Positions 34,000 to 46,589 of a stretch of 64,000 bases of DNA are shown piece after piece. The position numbers and the translations under genes are program-made. The notes under the pieces were generated by a model. The model searched no databases. It worked only from the letters and a program-made list of their open reading frames with translations, and had not been told where the DNA came from. Source of the stretch: Brachypodium distachyon (taxonomy: Eukaryota; Streptophyta; Magnoliopsida; Poales; Poaceae); contig NC_016131.3 in NCBI RefSeq assembly GCF_000005505.3, forward strand, positions 72,767,855 through 72,831,854. Reading direction: 5' to 3'. Positions within the stretch are counted from its first letter, which is position 1. Every line of letters starts with the position of its first letter.

Positions 34000-36900
34000 G
34001 TGGGTTCTCCGGCGGTCGGCGGCAACGTTGGCGCCGACGAGGCGGAGGAGCGGCCGAGCGGGGGGTTAGCCGCTAGGGTTCAGCCTTGGATTTGGGAGGG
34101 TATTTTCGCAAAAAGGAAGGAATTTGCGTAAGACACCCTGAAATTTTTTGCGAGTGACATTTGGCTTGGCGCCTTGCTCGTGGGCCTCGCGTGATAGATT
34201 GGGCTGATCGGACCCGCGGATCTGAAACGGTCCAACAATTTGGGCCCACGACGTCGTGGAAGGTGGCGAAGGCAGCGGAATGCGCGACGAGGACGATCAA
34301 GATAAGCATGCAGATCAAACACAAGTTTAGATTCCCAGCCCTCTTTCTGAGATCAGGATTCCCCAACGCAGCCATTCCGTTTACCACATGCCATCCTTTA
34401 CGTGGACAGCACAATCTCCATCTCACGGCACGGAGGAGCCCGCCCACGACGTATCTATCTATCAATCTATCTCCCCCTCTACCATGTCAATTTGACACTG
34501 CGGCAAATTAACTCTGTGTCACACTGTCACCCTAATAATTAAGTGCTAACAAACGCAAAACCCCGAAGCGAGGCCGGACCGGCCGGAGGCGCCCGCGATG
34601 AATCTTGCGTCTCGTCGCGCAATCGGAATATTGTCGGGCGGATCATGGATGGGCCAAAGCGGAGAGATCTTCCATGCGGTTCGCGCTGCCCCCCGGCCGG
34701 GTACGGTACGACCAGTCGTACCACCGCCCATTTCCGGGCAAAATGACGGAAAGGAACTCCATCCTCGCGCGCGACGAGCCCGATGGGAATCGTATGCAGG
34801 TCGCGCCGTGTTCCGCTAAAGCGGGGACACCCGCACCGCGGCCCAGATCAGTGTGCTCGATCGCTAGCTACTTACTTGTTGTTCTTGCAGGGTCGCCGCG
34901 AGAACCTCGATCCCAAAGCTCAAAGCTCAAAGCCGAAAGCTTTTGCGTTGCCTTCCCGTGGCAGGGCAGTGTAGAGGGAGGGATTTGGCCTAGCTAGCTC
35001 TCGGCCTACCTACGGCTACGGGATAGACAGATTCCTCTGAACGACGAGCTAGCAGCGATGTAGGGTGTGGTGGTGCCCTAAACTAGCTCTTTAATTGGCC
35101 TTTGTGTTGGGGGGCTTTTACGGGAGACTGGTGACTGATGGGCATTGGTTCCGTTTCGGTTGGGTGCAACTTGTGTGCACCAGGCACCGGCCGGCCTACA
35201 CCTTTCGATCCGTCGTCGATCGCCTTTGTTCCCGCCTTACTCTAACCTGTCAGAACCATATACCAGGGCCCTGCTCTCGTCTACTCCATGCTGCTATCAT
35301 GTACCAACCTTTTGCCCCTGCACTGCACGCACGATTGTCGGAATTTGCATTGTCAAGTTTTGGTACTGCCACCCTTCCTAAATATTACAATCTTTGTCCT
35401 AAGTCAAACACTCAAACTTCTTAAACTACTACCTCCTTTCGTAAATATACAATATAATCTTTGCCTTTAGTTGAACTTCTTAAACTTTGACCACTACCGG
35501 AAAACCTTACAGGCACAGATATACCGTGGGCCTAGACTAATTAAGTTTCTAGAGTATCAAAAGCTTGGTCTAAGTTTTAAAAGTTGGGTTTATGAAAAAG
35601 CTAGCACTTCTTACAGAATCCGAGTGAGTATTTAAGAGCATGCCAATGCCACTGGCTTTTAAGCGCGTCTACGATGCAGGTGCTTAAAGAAAAAAAAACA
35701 CGGTTTATTATTCTTAAACACCATTGCTTACTCGTACGCCAAACGTGCTTAATTAAGACCCATCCTATAGAAATAGGAACCAGTGCTTAGATAAAAATAA
35801 AAATCAGTTTAATCATTTTTACTCTAGTCTCACGCACTTGGGACCGGTAAGCAACCCTTATATTCGACCCTGGGGTCTAGTTAATTATAGTACGTTGACC
35901 ATGGAATCTGGAATATGAACAGCTAGGCACGTAGGCACGTACGTTACGTACGCACGCTTGGCTGTACCCCGCACAAACAGTGGCCGTCTTTTTTGGAACA
36001 AAAACAGTGACACTGTCTTGGCTCAAAGTAGAAAAAATTCAGTGATACAAAGCGACAGTGCAACATGCTACTAGTGCAGAATCGAACTCTATGCTGCTAG
36101 CTACCAACACCTGTCGATCATACGAGAGAGAGAGAGAGACGGACGGGCGCTGCCGCTGCATATTGACAGTGGAGATTATCGGTACGTAATTACTGGCCTG
36201 CATGCTGCTAGCTAGCTAGCACTGTTTGTCACGGCAGAAACATAACAAATCCGTACTGTACGTGCGCTGAGCCAAACCCAAAACTCATTTAGTTGATCAG
36301 CGAATTAAGCTAGGAATGCAGGGTCTAGCTAGCTAGTAGTTTTTACACTGCTGAGATCTCCGGCTCTGGACGCGAGATCGGAATCTGTCACGTACGCGAT
36401 CGAGTTTCCGGCCGCTCGATCGACCCATGGATGCCCGATATCTTCGGATCCGCTACGTAAATCTCCGTAAACTGCAAAGGCTAGCAGCTAGCCCTCCATC
36501 CAATCCCAAGCAAGCAGTTCGTACGATCGATCTCGTGGTTAGTCCCAATTTACGGCCGCAGCTAGCTACATATATGCAAGTGGTAGCAGCTAATTTAAGC
36601 TAAGCCAGAGCCCAGAAGAAGCTAGCGGTGAAAAGCTCATCGACCCTTAAACCTGAAGATACATATATATGTGAAGTACTCCGTACTTCGTTAGCAGTAG
36701 CCAGTAGGGGTAGCTTAGCTATAGCCGGCACAGGCTGACACGAGGTGACCCAAAGCAGACAGCCACGCGACCAGATTCTATTCGGCGAGACCTACATTGT
36801 CGAGTCGTCCGTCCATCGATCGATCAGCTAATTAACTCGAGCCTAGCTGCACATATGCCTTCTTCCTTTTCCAAACCCTCCGTCACGGGTAATCACATCA

Positions 36901-37150
36901 GTAATCCCAACTGAAACCCACTGCATGCATGCAAATTAATCATTGTACTGAAAAAAAGGGGGTCTAGATATATTCGTCTTCAGCTGGGTTTTAACGACCA
37001 ACAAAACAAATAATTAACCTCCGGTTCTTCTAGTACAGGATGCCAAATATAGCAGGGCTCCTATCTATAAATAACGGGACCGGTGCCTTGGCCATGGTCC
37101 GGCGCCGGCGACTTCCTTTTGACCTTCCTTCTTCCTCTCTTCCCCTTTGG
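34000..37150. other. intergenic between PRP19 and the CCT gene (divergent promoters)
   Basis: The left part holds the PRP19 promoter, with gggccc/tgggct-type site II-like elements at 34172-34245 and ctagggtt near 34072. The middle has frames at 34543-34997 on both strands without recognisable content. Around 35370-35480 a sequence similar to aaatattacaatcttt...cttcttaaact occurs twice, suggesting a MITE relic. A GA microsatellite lies at 36122-36140. Confidence 0.45.
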
Positions 37151-37156
37151 CCCTCC

Positions 37157-37166
37157 TATATATATA
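37157..37166 (+). promoter_or_regulatory. TATA box of the CCT gene
   Basis: The sequence tatatatata at 37157-37166 lies about 160 bases before the proposed start codon and follows pyrimidine-rich promoter sequence. Confidence 0.55.
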
Positions 37167-37323
37167 CACAGCTACCTCTCTCGCTTTCCTACCTAGCTAG
37201 CTTCAATTCACTACTCATTGACCGCCGCCGTACGTACGTCTCTAGCTCTCCCTTCGATCAGGTCCTAGGTTTCTTGCTGACGCCCGTCCATATATACACA
37301 TAGCTGAGAGTTTGCATAGATCG

Positions 37324-40300
37324 ATGATGAAGATGTTCGAGGAGGATGTGGCCGGGGCGGCAGCGGCGGCGTCGGATGAGCTATGCCGCCTATGCATTGT
37401 AAACTTCTTCAACCCTTTGCTCGATGATCTGTTTCGGTTCATTTCTTGCATTTCTTCACGTAAGCGAGGAATCATCAAGAAGCTCTCTTTGATCGATCTC
37501 CTTTGCGTTGCTTGTTAGATTCTGCCAGTTGCATCGATCGTACGTACGCGTAGTGTGCAGACATTAGTAAATATATACTCCGCATACTGAAACTGAGCAT
37601 ATTGTCCATGCATATATGCTTGGTTCGCAGTGTTGTTTCCTGAACTTTTTTCTGATGTTTATTTGAGTCTGTTTGTTTATTCTGAGAACTAAGCAAACAT
37701 GCCTTGAGGATTGAGATAGAGATACCATTTGCTACAGCTTAAGATTCTGCATTCTGGATTGGAAACATGGGTATAAGTTCTTCCTTTGGGCATAAGCTCT
37801 AACCAGAAACTTGCCGTCCTTGTCCTCACTAGCCAGTGAAGTCGACACTTCAAGCGATGGATGCACATTTACAAACGACGATATGTCCACAGCATATATT
37901 GCACTTTATTGATCTTTTTCTTGTGTTCACAAATATTCCTCATTCGTCCGTGCATGACACAACCAAAGGAATAAGATACCTCTCGGATCAATCCATATAT
38001 CAGAAGATAAAACCTACTATTATTTTATCTACAAATGTCATCAAATGCACTTGGTCAACAATAGAAGGGGAAAAAAAAACTTGGAGGAAAAAATGGAATC
38101 CTGAGCAAGGCAAAGTATGTGCGATTGAGACGGTCAAATGACTAAAATCAGATAACACCATGCAAATTCAAATGGCATCCTGCACAAGAATAGCACCCTT
38201 GCATTTACCACGTTGGTGCTGACTTCTTAGCTCCTGCCTTGTTTTCTATCCCAGTCCCTCTCCTGAGCGCAAGTGTAGCACAGAAATTTCCGGCGTCTGA
38301 CTTGCATGGACACCACCTTATAAAAGGTCTCATTTGCATCTGCATGGAGAAACATGCTCCTTTTTGCCTCAATCCTCTTCTCATAACCATCTTCCTTGTG
38401 TACGTGATTCGGCCTTCACGCCCTGGGCAGAATCATTCTTCTTCTCGGGAGCCAATAGAACATTTTGGAGGGAAAGTAATTGCCCAGTCAAGCAGCGGAG
38501 CAAAACAATCCGGTCGTGGTTGAGGACCGACCATGCTCTCCGACGATGATTGCTTCACCGTAATTATTTCTCCAACACAGATCTTGCTCAGTTCTTTTTT
38601 ATATGTAGCAGAAATGCTCCAAGACATAAATTCTTTCTTCCGATTCTTCTGGAAATGTTTCATGCTGCCATCTTCCTGGTGTCCAGTTCGTGCTTTTGTT
38701 CAATTGGATTGTGACTGAAATGGCCATGTGCTGCTTCATAGGCCAATTGGCACTTGCCTACATGTAAGATACAATAATTGTCAGGGGTGTGTCATGCTAA
38801 AGCAAGATCCATGTAAATAAACACTCAAAAGCATCCAGTCCAAATTAAAAATTTCAACTCATGCACAGTACCCAAAGTTCATTGTTTTTTATTGTTCATC
38901 TCCCTTGTTCTTTTTTTAGAATATCGTTTGTTCTTAATCTTGACAACTCTTACAAATATCCACTTTTGTGTTGCTTTTGCTTACAATATCCTTTGATGAT
39001 TTCTATACAAACAGAGAAATAAGTATTCAGAGGATGGGGGTATGGGGGCAGAATGATGCAGTTCTTGATCCTCATTTTTATTTTATGTTTCCTCAGTTAA
39101 CTATATAAACAACATTTCTGCTATAGCATCCTGTAGGCTTCTCTCTAGTCAAAGGCATGCATATTTTTACTGATATGCAGACTGACGTTTCCACAAAGTA
39201 TGTTATTAGAACAAAACTCATGTGATAAAATGTACTTACATGTTCTTTCCCGTCTGAAATTTGCAGGAGGGCATCTCAAGCCCCATAGCTGCTCACATAC
39301 TTGACTTCTGTGATGACGGCCTGGGTGATAACCTCTTTGCTGCAGTGACCTCTACCTCCGACCCATTTGCAGCCTCCTCTGAGGATGTTTCGTCTTCCTC
39401 CGCTGCCACCCCTCCTCTCTGCAGCTACAGCGATGACATCACAGCTGTTGCAGCAACAGCCTTCTCCCCATTACCCTTTGACTCTACTCTCTCAGCCCTA
39501 CTTGATGAAGAGCAGAACCCTGTTCCCGATAACGAGTTCCTCCCCCCCACTGATGAGACACTTACAGCACCGGCATACTATCCAGCTGCCACAGAAGACA
39601 CCAGCATAGAGCAATTTGGCCAGATACAACTTCCAGAGACTATAGCTGCACCCATGTCGGTAATGCAAATGAGCAGCATAGCACCTATGTTGATGTCTCT
39701 TGCTCCAGGGTATGGCGAAGAATGCATCACAGCGGCACTATCTGGAGGGTACATGAGCCTTGATGGAGCCCTGTATCAGCAAACAGGGGCAATGATTCCA
39801 AATTGCAATGCAGAGGCACCACAAGTAGGGTTCTTCAATAGTAGTAGTACTGATAACAACGGTATGGTGGTGCTGGATATGAATGAGATGGGTGAGTATC
39901 AGAGGATGATGGAAGGTGAAGGACTGACCACAACGTATAGTGACACAAATTCCATCCAAGGAGCATATAGTAACACTGCAGATATGCAGGTAACACTCAG
40001 GGCCTATTTTCAGAACAAAAACAATCACGATCGAGTAATATCATACTGCTTACCATAGTAGTACCAAATATACTTCCTTGCAGCGCTGATAAATAATAAG
40101 AGTGATTAACTCGAGAAATAAGCTGTCTAACCAAACTATTTTAATTAACAGATGGGAGGGAACAACCAGCAGCTGGTAAATGGATGCAACGGAAGCCCGC
40201 CAACATTACCACCAACAGAAATCTCAGGCTTAGAAGATTCTTTCAAAGTTGTGCGCCTATCAGCTGAACAGAGAAAGGAGAAGATCCACAGGTACATAAA

Positions 40301-40908
40301 GAAAAGAAATGAGAGGAACTTCAGCAAGAAAATAAAGGTAATATAAAGCATTCGGGCAAAGCAATACTTGCATAGGCATCTTACCGATTCAATTGCAATG
40401 ACACACAACAAAATGCAGTATGCTTGCAGAAAAACTTTAGCAGATAGCAGGCCTCGTGTCCGTGGAAGGTTCGCAAAGAATGATGAACTTTGTGAAGTCA
40501 CAAGATCAAGCTCCCAAAATCATGAACAGTACGAACAGAGCGTAAGTTTCTAGTACAATTACACAGTCTTATCAGAAACAACAGCCCCGTTTAGGTGAAA
40601 ACTGCAATGGCCAACAAATGTCAAGGGAAAAGTTACTTCATGATTTTTAAAGACAATGCATAAGATATGGCCATATAATCATCTAATCATCTTTTCCCAA
40701 TTCCCATTGCTCCAGTGCACTCATTCATTAAAAATTTCCATTGTTTGTACAAAAATCGTGTAGTTTTCTAAACCAAGCTGTGTGCTTGTCTTTTCAGGCA
40801 GGTGCAAATGCTGAAGACATGCTTGACTCTTCTGATTTTCTGGCACATTTGAGTGGGATAAACTCATATGAGTACAAGTATAACTGTACCATTGAATCAT
40901 GGATATAA
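37324..40908 (+). CDS. CCT-domain transcriptional regulator (CMF type)
   Basis: Five exons (37324-37398, 39267-39989, 40152-40337, 40419-40541, 40798-40908) give 405 aa, and every intron is phase 0. The CCT domain spans exons 3 and 4: RKEKIHRYIKKRNERNF...YACRKTLADSRPRVRGRF, with the invariant basic positions present. There is no B-box, so it is a CCT-motif-family (CMF) protein rather than CONSTANS proper. The N-terminus carries the motif ISSPIAAHILDFCDD, shared with the At5g41380/At1g63820-type group, and a Ser/Pro-rich acidic middle. CCT proteins act in the nucleus, often with NF-Y partners, in light, flowering or sugar responses. The end of exon 1 is the least certain junction: donor GTAAAC at 37399 keeps the frame. 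The first intron is 1.87 kb. Confidence 0.85.
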
Positions 40909-41679
40909 TTACCACAGCTACACAAACTGATGTCAGCATGTTTGTGCCACCATAAACCAAAGTTTTCCTTTGATCCCAGCAAAATAAGACTACAGCTATA
41001 GTAGATCTGTCACAGGAGAAGTGCCTTAGTTCAAGTTATTGTAGACTTGGTGTATTGTATCAATATGTTCTCACTTGTTGCCATTTTTACCAGAGAACGT
41101 GATAGTTAGTTTCCAGAGCAGTGATTTGTATATGGAACTGTGTCCTTGTCATAATAGAACTAAACAGTACTTAGAGACTTAGACTCACCCAAACTTTTCA
41201 TTAATCTAAGGTCTAAACCTACCATGTACCTAAAAGGATAACATGAATCGAAATTAATCAATTGCGAGCCAAAATCTGACCTTTTTACAGCTATGCATTT
41301 TGTAACATTAAAGGTGTGATGAGAAATTCTAGCCAATCCGAACATAGACTTTTCAGTTAGATAGTTTCTGCTTCTATTTGAGTTGTCCAACAACAAATCT
41401 ACAAAATTGCAAAATCCACACACAGTGGTTAACGGCGGAAATCCTAATCTAAATTAGTTATTCTTTTTAATTCTTCTGAAATTCAAACACTGCCTGTCAG
41501 ATTCCAGGGAAAGTTCCAACCTGAAGAAGACATAACTTAGGGAACTAAATTTGAAGTGCAATACACTCCAAAAGTAACAACAAAAGCTGGTAGCATTGCC
41601 ACCTTGACGAACTACCATCAATACCAAAGTCCAAACCTACGGCTTACTGAACCTGAAAACCATGAATTCTAATCTAACT

Positions 41680-41724
41680 GAAAGAATATATGGATTCTCG
41701 CAAAAAAAAGAAAGAATATATGGA
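41680..41724. mobile_element. micro-insertion C with perfect 15-bp target duplication
   Basis: The sequence gaaagaatatatgga occurs at 41680-41694 and 41710-41724 with no mismatch. Between the copies is a 15-base insert, ttctcgcaaaaaaaa. It lies between the convergent CCT and alanine-rich genes. This is the clearest example of the micro-insertion pattern. Confidence 0.7.
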
Positions 41725-41906
41725 GACAATGAGTAAGCACAACCACCAATTTTATTTACTTTTACTTGGTGAAGGTGTGCATATATACAGTTTGACGAAC
41801 CAAACTTAAACTGGCATACATGAACTAGGAGGCAAGCACTGGATCAAAATTGAAAAGCACGTCTACATATAATATAAGCAATTGTACAACAGTTGTGTGC
41901 TCATTG

Positions 41907-42698
41907 CTAACTCACTAATTTTGCCATCTCAGGGACGGGCACCGCAAGGCACAGCAACTCGGAGAACTCCGAGTCCTCCAACCAGCACCCCTCGTCATCC
42001 ATCTCAACAGCCCCAGGATCAAACAGCAGGACCTGGGCCTCCGCTTTGCTACACCCAGCTAGGACGAGACCACCCGGTCTGGTAAAGCCAACGAACCGAA
42101 CGCAGCGTTCGTGCCCACCATCGCGGCCCCAGCAGCGGCCGCCGACCCAGACGGCGAGCTCGGAGGCGATGACGGCGACCTTGACGACGACCCCGAGCGC
42201 GTCGACCCCGTTCCTGAACCCCTTGTGGACCTGCAGCCCGAGGAAGCCCTCGACGACCTTGGCGGAGTTCTTGGAGAGCTTGTAGCCGGACTTGAGCAGG
42301 GCGAGCGCGGCGAAGGCGGTGGGGGAGGACGAGGCCGCGGCGGGGAGGAGGAGCGGCGTGGCTGAGGCGGCCGCGAGGCGGAGGAGGGAGGCGGCGGCGA
42401 AGGCTGCCTTGACCCGCTTGGAGGAAGGCAGCGAGGGCAGGCGCGCGGCGGGGTCGAGCGCGCGGGCAGCCTTGTAGGACTTGGAGGCCGCCTTGGACGC
42501 GGCGAGGAGGGCGGCGAGAGGGGACGAGGCGGCGGCGAGCGCTCGCGGCGCCCTGAGGGCGGCGGCCGCGGCGGAGGTGGCGGCGGAGAGCGGCTTGAGC
42601 GCGCGCGAGCGGGAGAGGAGCAGGAGCAGGCGCACGCCGAGGGCTACGCCGAGGGCCGAGGCCGCCGCGGCCGCCGAGAGGGGGAGATGCGCATGCAT
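41907..42698 (-). CDS. alanine-rich protein of unknown function
   Basis: A 263-aa intronless frame. The start was chosen at MHAHLPLSAAAAASALGV; further-upstream in-frame codons to 43205 look like promoter sequence (Pro/Ser/Arg-rich, no conservation pattern). The N-terminus has a hydrophobic stretch (about 8-30) that could be a signal anchor or organelle-targeting segment. Most of the protein is Ala/Leu-rich helix with basic residues, and there is a second hydrophobic stretch near 175-190. The C-terminus is different in character: RCVRFVGFTRPGG...LLFDPGAVEMDDEGCWLED, a structured-looking acidic end. I do not recognise a named family; similar proteins are annotated only as hypothetical in plants as far as I know. 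It is convergent with the CCT gene. GC content is high, as in many intronless grass genes. Confidence 0.7.
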   Translation of the reverse strand: MHAHLPLSAAAAASALGVALGVRLLLLLSRSRALKPLSAATSAAAAALRAPRALAAASSPLAALLAASKAASKSYKAARALDPAARLPSLPSSKRVKAAFAAASLLRLAAASATPLLLPAAASSSPTAFAALALLKSGYKLSKNSAKVVEGFLGLQVHKGFRNGVDALGVVVKVAVIASELAVWVGGRCWGRDGGHERCVRFVGFTRPGGLVLAGCSKAEAQVLLFDPGAVEMDDEGCWLEDSEFSELLCLAVPVPEMAKLVS

Positions 42699-44647
42699 GG
42701 GGCGCGGGCAGCACAGGCCATAGGAGAGCGGAGGGTTTGGCGTGGAACACGACGGAGCCGGCCGGCTGACCCCCAGGGGTGTTGGGGGAAAAAAGAGGGG
42801 TGAAGAAGATACGGGGAGAGTGACGTGGAAGCGGCCGCGATCGCTCGTTGGGAAGGGGACGTGGCGGATCGGGCGGAGCGTGTTGGACGAGCCAGATTTC
42901 CGCTGACTCGTCCGGCCCGGCCCAGAGAATCCGCGAGATGCTGATTCCGGACCGGGTCGGATATAGAGATATCGGTCGTGGCCTCGTGGGATATGCTCAC
43001 GGCTTGTACTACGAATCTGTCCTCCACGATGCCTCGATCTTTCTTCCGGGAAGCAACGTCCCAAGACGCTGGGCTTTTGCTGCATTTTACTCTTGTTGCT
43101 TCGTGGGTGAGAAAGGAACCCCAAATGCATCACTGGTATACGTAACCACTCCCTTAATCCACGCATCGATCGCCGGAATGTGCATGCAGATGTGGATATA
43201 TGCATGCTATACTAACTGATGACTAATCTGTTCTCATGTACGTGCCGCTATGGTTTCACCTAATAAAGCATCACGAGTCACGAACATAACATGCATTTAG
43301 CCAGTGCTATTAATCGTTCGCGGTACTGTTTTCTCCAGTGATATCTCATCTTATCTCGCACAATTAATCGTTGGCACGCAAGAGCACTTCTCCCGGACTC
43401 CCGGTACGATAATCTGTCCTGCCTTTGACGAACCTGCAACGTCCCTTTCCCTGAACAGTAAGTACTACTTCTACTTGCATCTCTTTAACAACCAATCTCC
43501 ATCAGCCACTTGAACGCGCGCCAACCATGTTCGATCCACTTAATTCGTGCTTGTGCATAACTGCTTGCTGTCTCGCCCCACGAGCTGATGAAATATCAAA
43601 CATCATATACACTGCTGCATGTTTGGAAAATTGGAAAGAGCTCGATGCTCATGCACATACAGTTGTTCCGGGCAAAAGTACGCCCGTCCTGTTTTCTCGT
43701 CTTGCCGGGAATTACGGAGCCATGCACGAGCGCGGCGAGCATCGACGGCGACGGGACAGCACATGGGTCTGGCTTAATCACTCAATCAGCCCGCTGCTTT
43801 GACCGGAGATCCACGAGAGCTGCAGTGCAAAGAGTACCGATCAGCAAATTCTCCGGGCCTTTTTTCCTCTTCTTTCCTTTTTCTCTTTTTTCTTGTTTTG
43901 GGTTCCGTTGGGTTCCGGTTTTTTGTTGGCTCGGTGTACTCGTGCTTTATGCGTTTTCATCTCAATGAAAATGACACGTCGATAGGCGTACTCGAGAAAG
44001 AAGAAAATTTACGAATGCATGATCGAGTCGAGGGCGAAATTTATGACATGCAGACGTACGTCACGGTCACGTCCAATTCGGACACTTGACTAGTGACCCA
44101 GGTTTGAAATCGCGTGTATCTACCGATACCTAACACAATCCATGCATGCAAGCAAACGTACAGGGGGCAGATCGATCAGGCTAACGGTACTACCTGCTGA
44201 CCAACCTGCCCAGAATTTACATCATCCCCCGTCACCACTGCCTAGAGCCTAGCTAGCTAGGTCATGCACGGGTCAGTGGAGATCACCGTGTGATTTTTTT
44301 TGAGGAAAACACCAATTGCGTGCGAGCGTCTGCATCGATCCGGTGAAAAAGACTCGGCAACTGAGGCCACCAGCCATGGCCGAGAGTCAGTGTTCGTGGG
44401 ACAAATCCCTTGGTCGGCACGTCCAACGATCGGCTAAAATGCATGTCACCGTCCTCGATCGATCGATGGCCAACTTGATTTGATCCACTTAATCCAGGAT
44501 CGGTGGGCCGAATACGCGCGTGGCCGGCCGGGACGGGATAATATTCCAATCGGAAAGAAAGAACTCAAGAAAGGAAAATGCGCGCAAGCTGCAAACATTC
44601 TTCTCTCCTGAGTACTTTTTCCTCTTATCATGAATTCTTGGCTTAAA

Positions 44648-44732
44648 ATTGTCTAAATATGAACGTATCTATTCTTAAAAATCGTCTGGATACATGTAAT
44701 ATTCGACAACAATTTAGAATCGGAGTGAGTGG
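44648..44732. mobile_element. truncated Stowaway MITE, reverse orientation
   Basis: The stretch attgtctaaatatgaacgta...tacatgtaatattcgacaac is the reverse complement of the element at 29735-29846, with point changes, and ends in cggagtgagt. The opposite terminus is lost. Confidence 0.7.
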
Positions 44733-45921
44733 TGTTCTGCGTACGTGGTACGTCTTGCAGAGGCAGAGTCGTCGTCTCTCGTCGGGAGTGTGTGTGTGAA
44801 TCAACCGGACTGAAGTTGTTCTTCCAAGACCACACTCCTCTGCTGCCAAAACAACGAACGTACCGCATAATTGCTATCTATCCATGTTACGTCACGAGTT
44901 CTGTGCTCTGGATCATTCGTGGCGTCATCCTGCCAAGACGCGGTCCGAGGAACGGGCCAGTGAGCCGTGGCTGGCGCAGAGGAGAGCAGATAGAGGCTAA
45001 CTGCATCAGCTACAGCCTACAGAGGCAACGGCATCTGCTACAGTGAACGGTCTCGAAGAATAAATTAAAGAGTGGAGAATAAACTCGTTGCAAAGCCATT
45101 ACTCCGCGGGGACTTAGTCACTAACTAATCACTTGATCAGGGACATGCTCACGGCATTACGAAGTCAAGTGAAAATTATGTCCGTGCAAATTAACTTCCT
45201 ATGTTCGTGCAAAAACTGGTCAGCAGGTTTCCTGTCCATGGTTAGGTTTCTTATGTTTTGTTCCTCCCCTACTTGCGTATTTGTATCACATTATATTTCC
45301 GTTAGCGATAATGGAAAAGGATATCCAAGGTGGTAACTTCGTAAAAAACACTTTCGACTCTTCGGTTTCAAAAAAATTCTAGAATAGACGGAAATTTAAG
45401 TGCATCCTCAGTTTTGTGTGAACGTCGGAAAGACAAGTATATAAACTTGCCTGTAAAAAATTCTCCGAGAATAGAACGAAAACTCAATTACGCGCGAACG
45501 TCAAAGATAAGTTCTCCCGTGACGAAAGGAATTTTATTGCCGTGACGAAAGAAGGGAGTATGTAAAAAGAAAGGATGGCAATACGGCACAAAGGTTAGCC
45601 TCCCCTCTCACGACAAGACAAGCACGAGTGAGTCACTGCCTTACAAAATCGGCGAGAGCGACCTCGACTTCCAGCTCAACAGCGGTCGCGCTTTGAGACA
45701 ATTGAGCTTACGTCCACTTCATATATTTCTGAACGGAGGGTCATATTCAATCTGGATTAGTTTTTTTTTTCTTGATGCCGCAGTGACCCATTCTAATTTC
45801 GAACAAGCTTGTTGTTCGTGCTTTATAGACGAAACATAAGGACTCGAGTTTCTACAAGTATAAATTTACAATGAGCTTCTTGGAGTTTCATCGCAAAGTT
45901 GTTTCACGAGTCATGAGATTG

Positions 45922-45995
45922 ATTTTTTTTGTAGAGATACGATATCTCATTTAATGCATACTCTTTATACGAGATTGTATCTCTACAAAAAAAAT
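45922..45995. repeat. short hairpin-forming inverted repeat
   Basis: Nineteen bases (attttttttgtagagatac, 45922-45940) are repeated exactly as reverse complement at 45977-45995. The pairing continues imperfectly inward (gatatctc against aatctc). The loop is about 22 bases. It could be a tiny MITE or a decayed foldback; nothing shows it is transcribed. Confidence 0.8.
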
Positions 45996-46589
45996 GTTAT
46001 GCCACCTATATCTCACGTTAATTTTCCTCTACTCGTAATGGTCCAATTTAGAGCGCGACGGTTCTTCACGATCCCGTGTGGACCCAACCGATCCTTCTAA
46101 TATTCTTGCAAATATTTTCCGCATTATTCATATCGCCACGAAAGGGGCGCTTCCAGTAGATCTAAATTCAAAGGGAAGGAGCAGAAAGGATTACAAGTGT
46201 AAAACCTAAATGGTCCAGAAAAAAAAGGATCAATTTCTGAGAAATGAGAAACAGAAAGGACCAAAAAATTTGGTCAACAAGATTTCCAAAGGTGAGTTGG
46301 ACCCCACATTCCATTTTTGTTCTCTATATCTACAGGCTGCCAGGCGCCTCCTCGTGACCCCGTCTCCTTGTCCCTGTCCTCCACGCCACGCTCCACTACT
46401 GGCGCCGAGTGCCGCCGAAGTCCAAGCCGCAACGTTCGGCCACCAGCCATCACCATGGCCGAGAGAGAAGCGCACAATAACCACAGTGGGGGATGGAATG
46501 AATGAATAAATCCCCCGGCCGCAAACACACACAGACCTTCTTCCTTCTTCGCAAACTCCATGGAATTTAGCACCTCTCCCAGAACCAAT

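Larger units (their letters stand above)
42760..46580. other. intergenic between the alanine-rich gene and the DUF3527 gene
   Basis: About 3.8 kb. Open frames at 43304-44089 and 44729-45046 are short and unrecognised. It contains a Stowaway relic (44648-44732) and a short hairpin (45922-45995). The right end approaches the leader of the DUF3527 gene. Confidence 0.45.

Noticed and set aside
42699..43205. N-terminal extension of the alanine-rich protein to 432 aa
   Set aside because: The added residues are Ser/Pro/Arg-rich, look like promoter and leader translated by chance, and precede a better start context at 42698.
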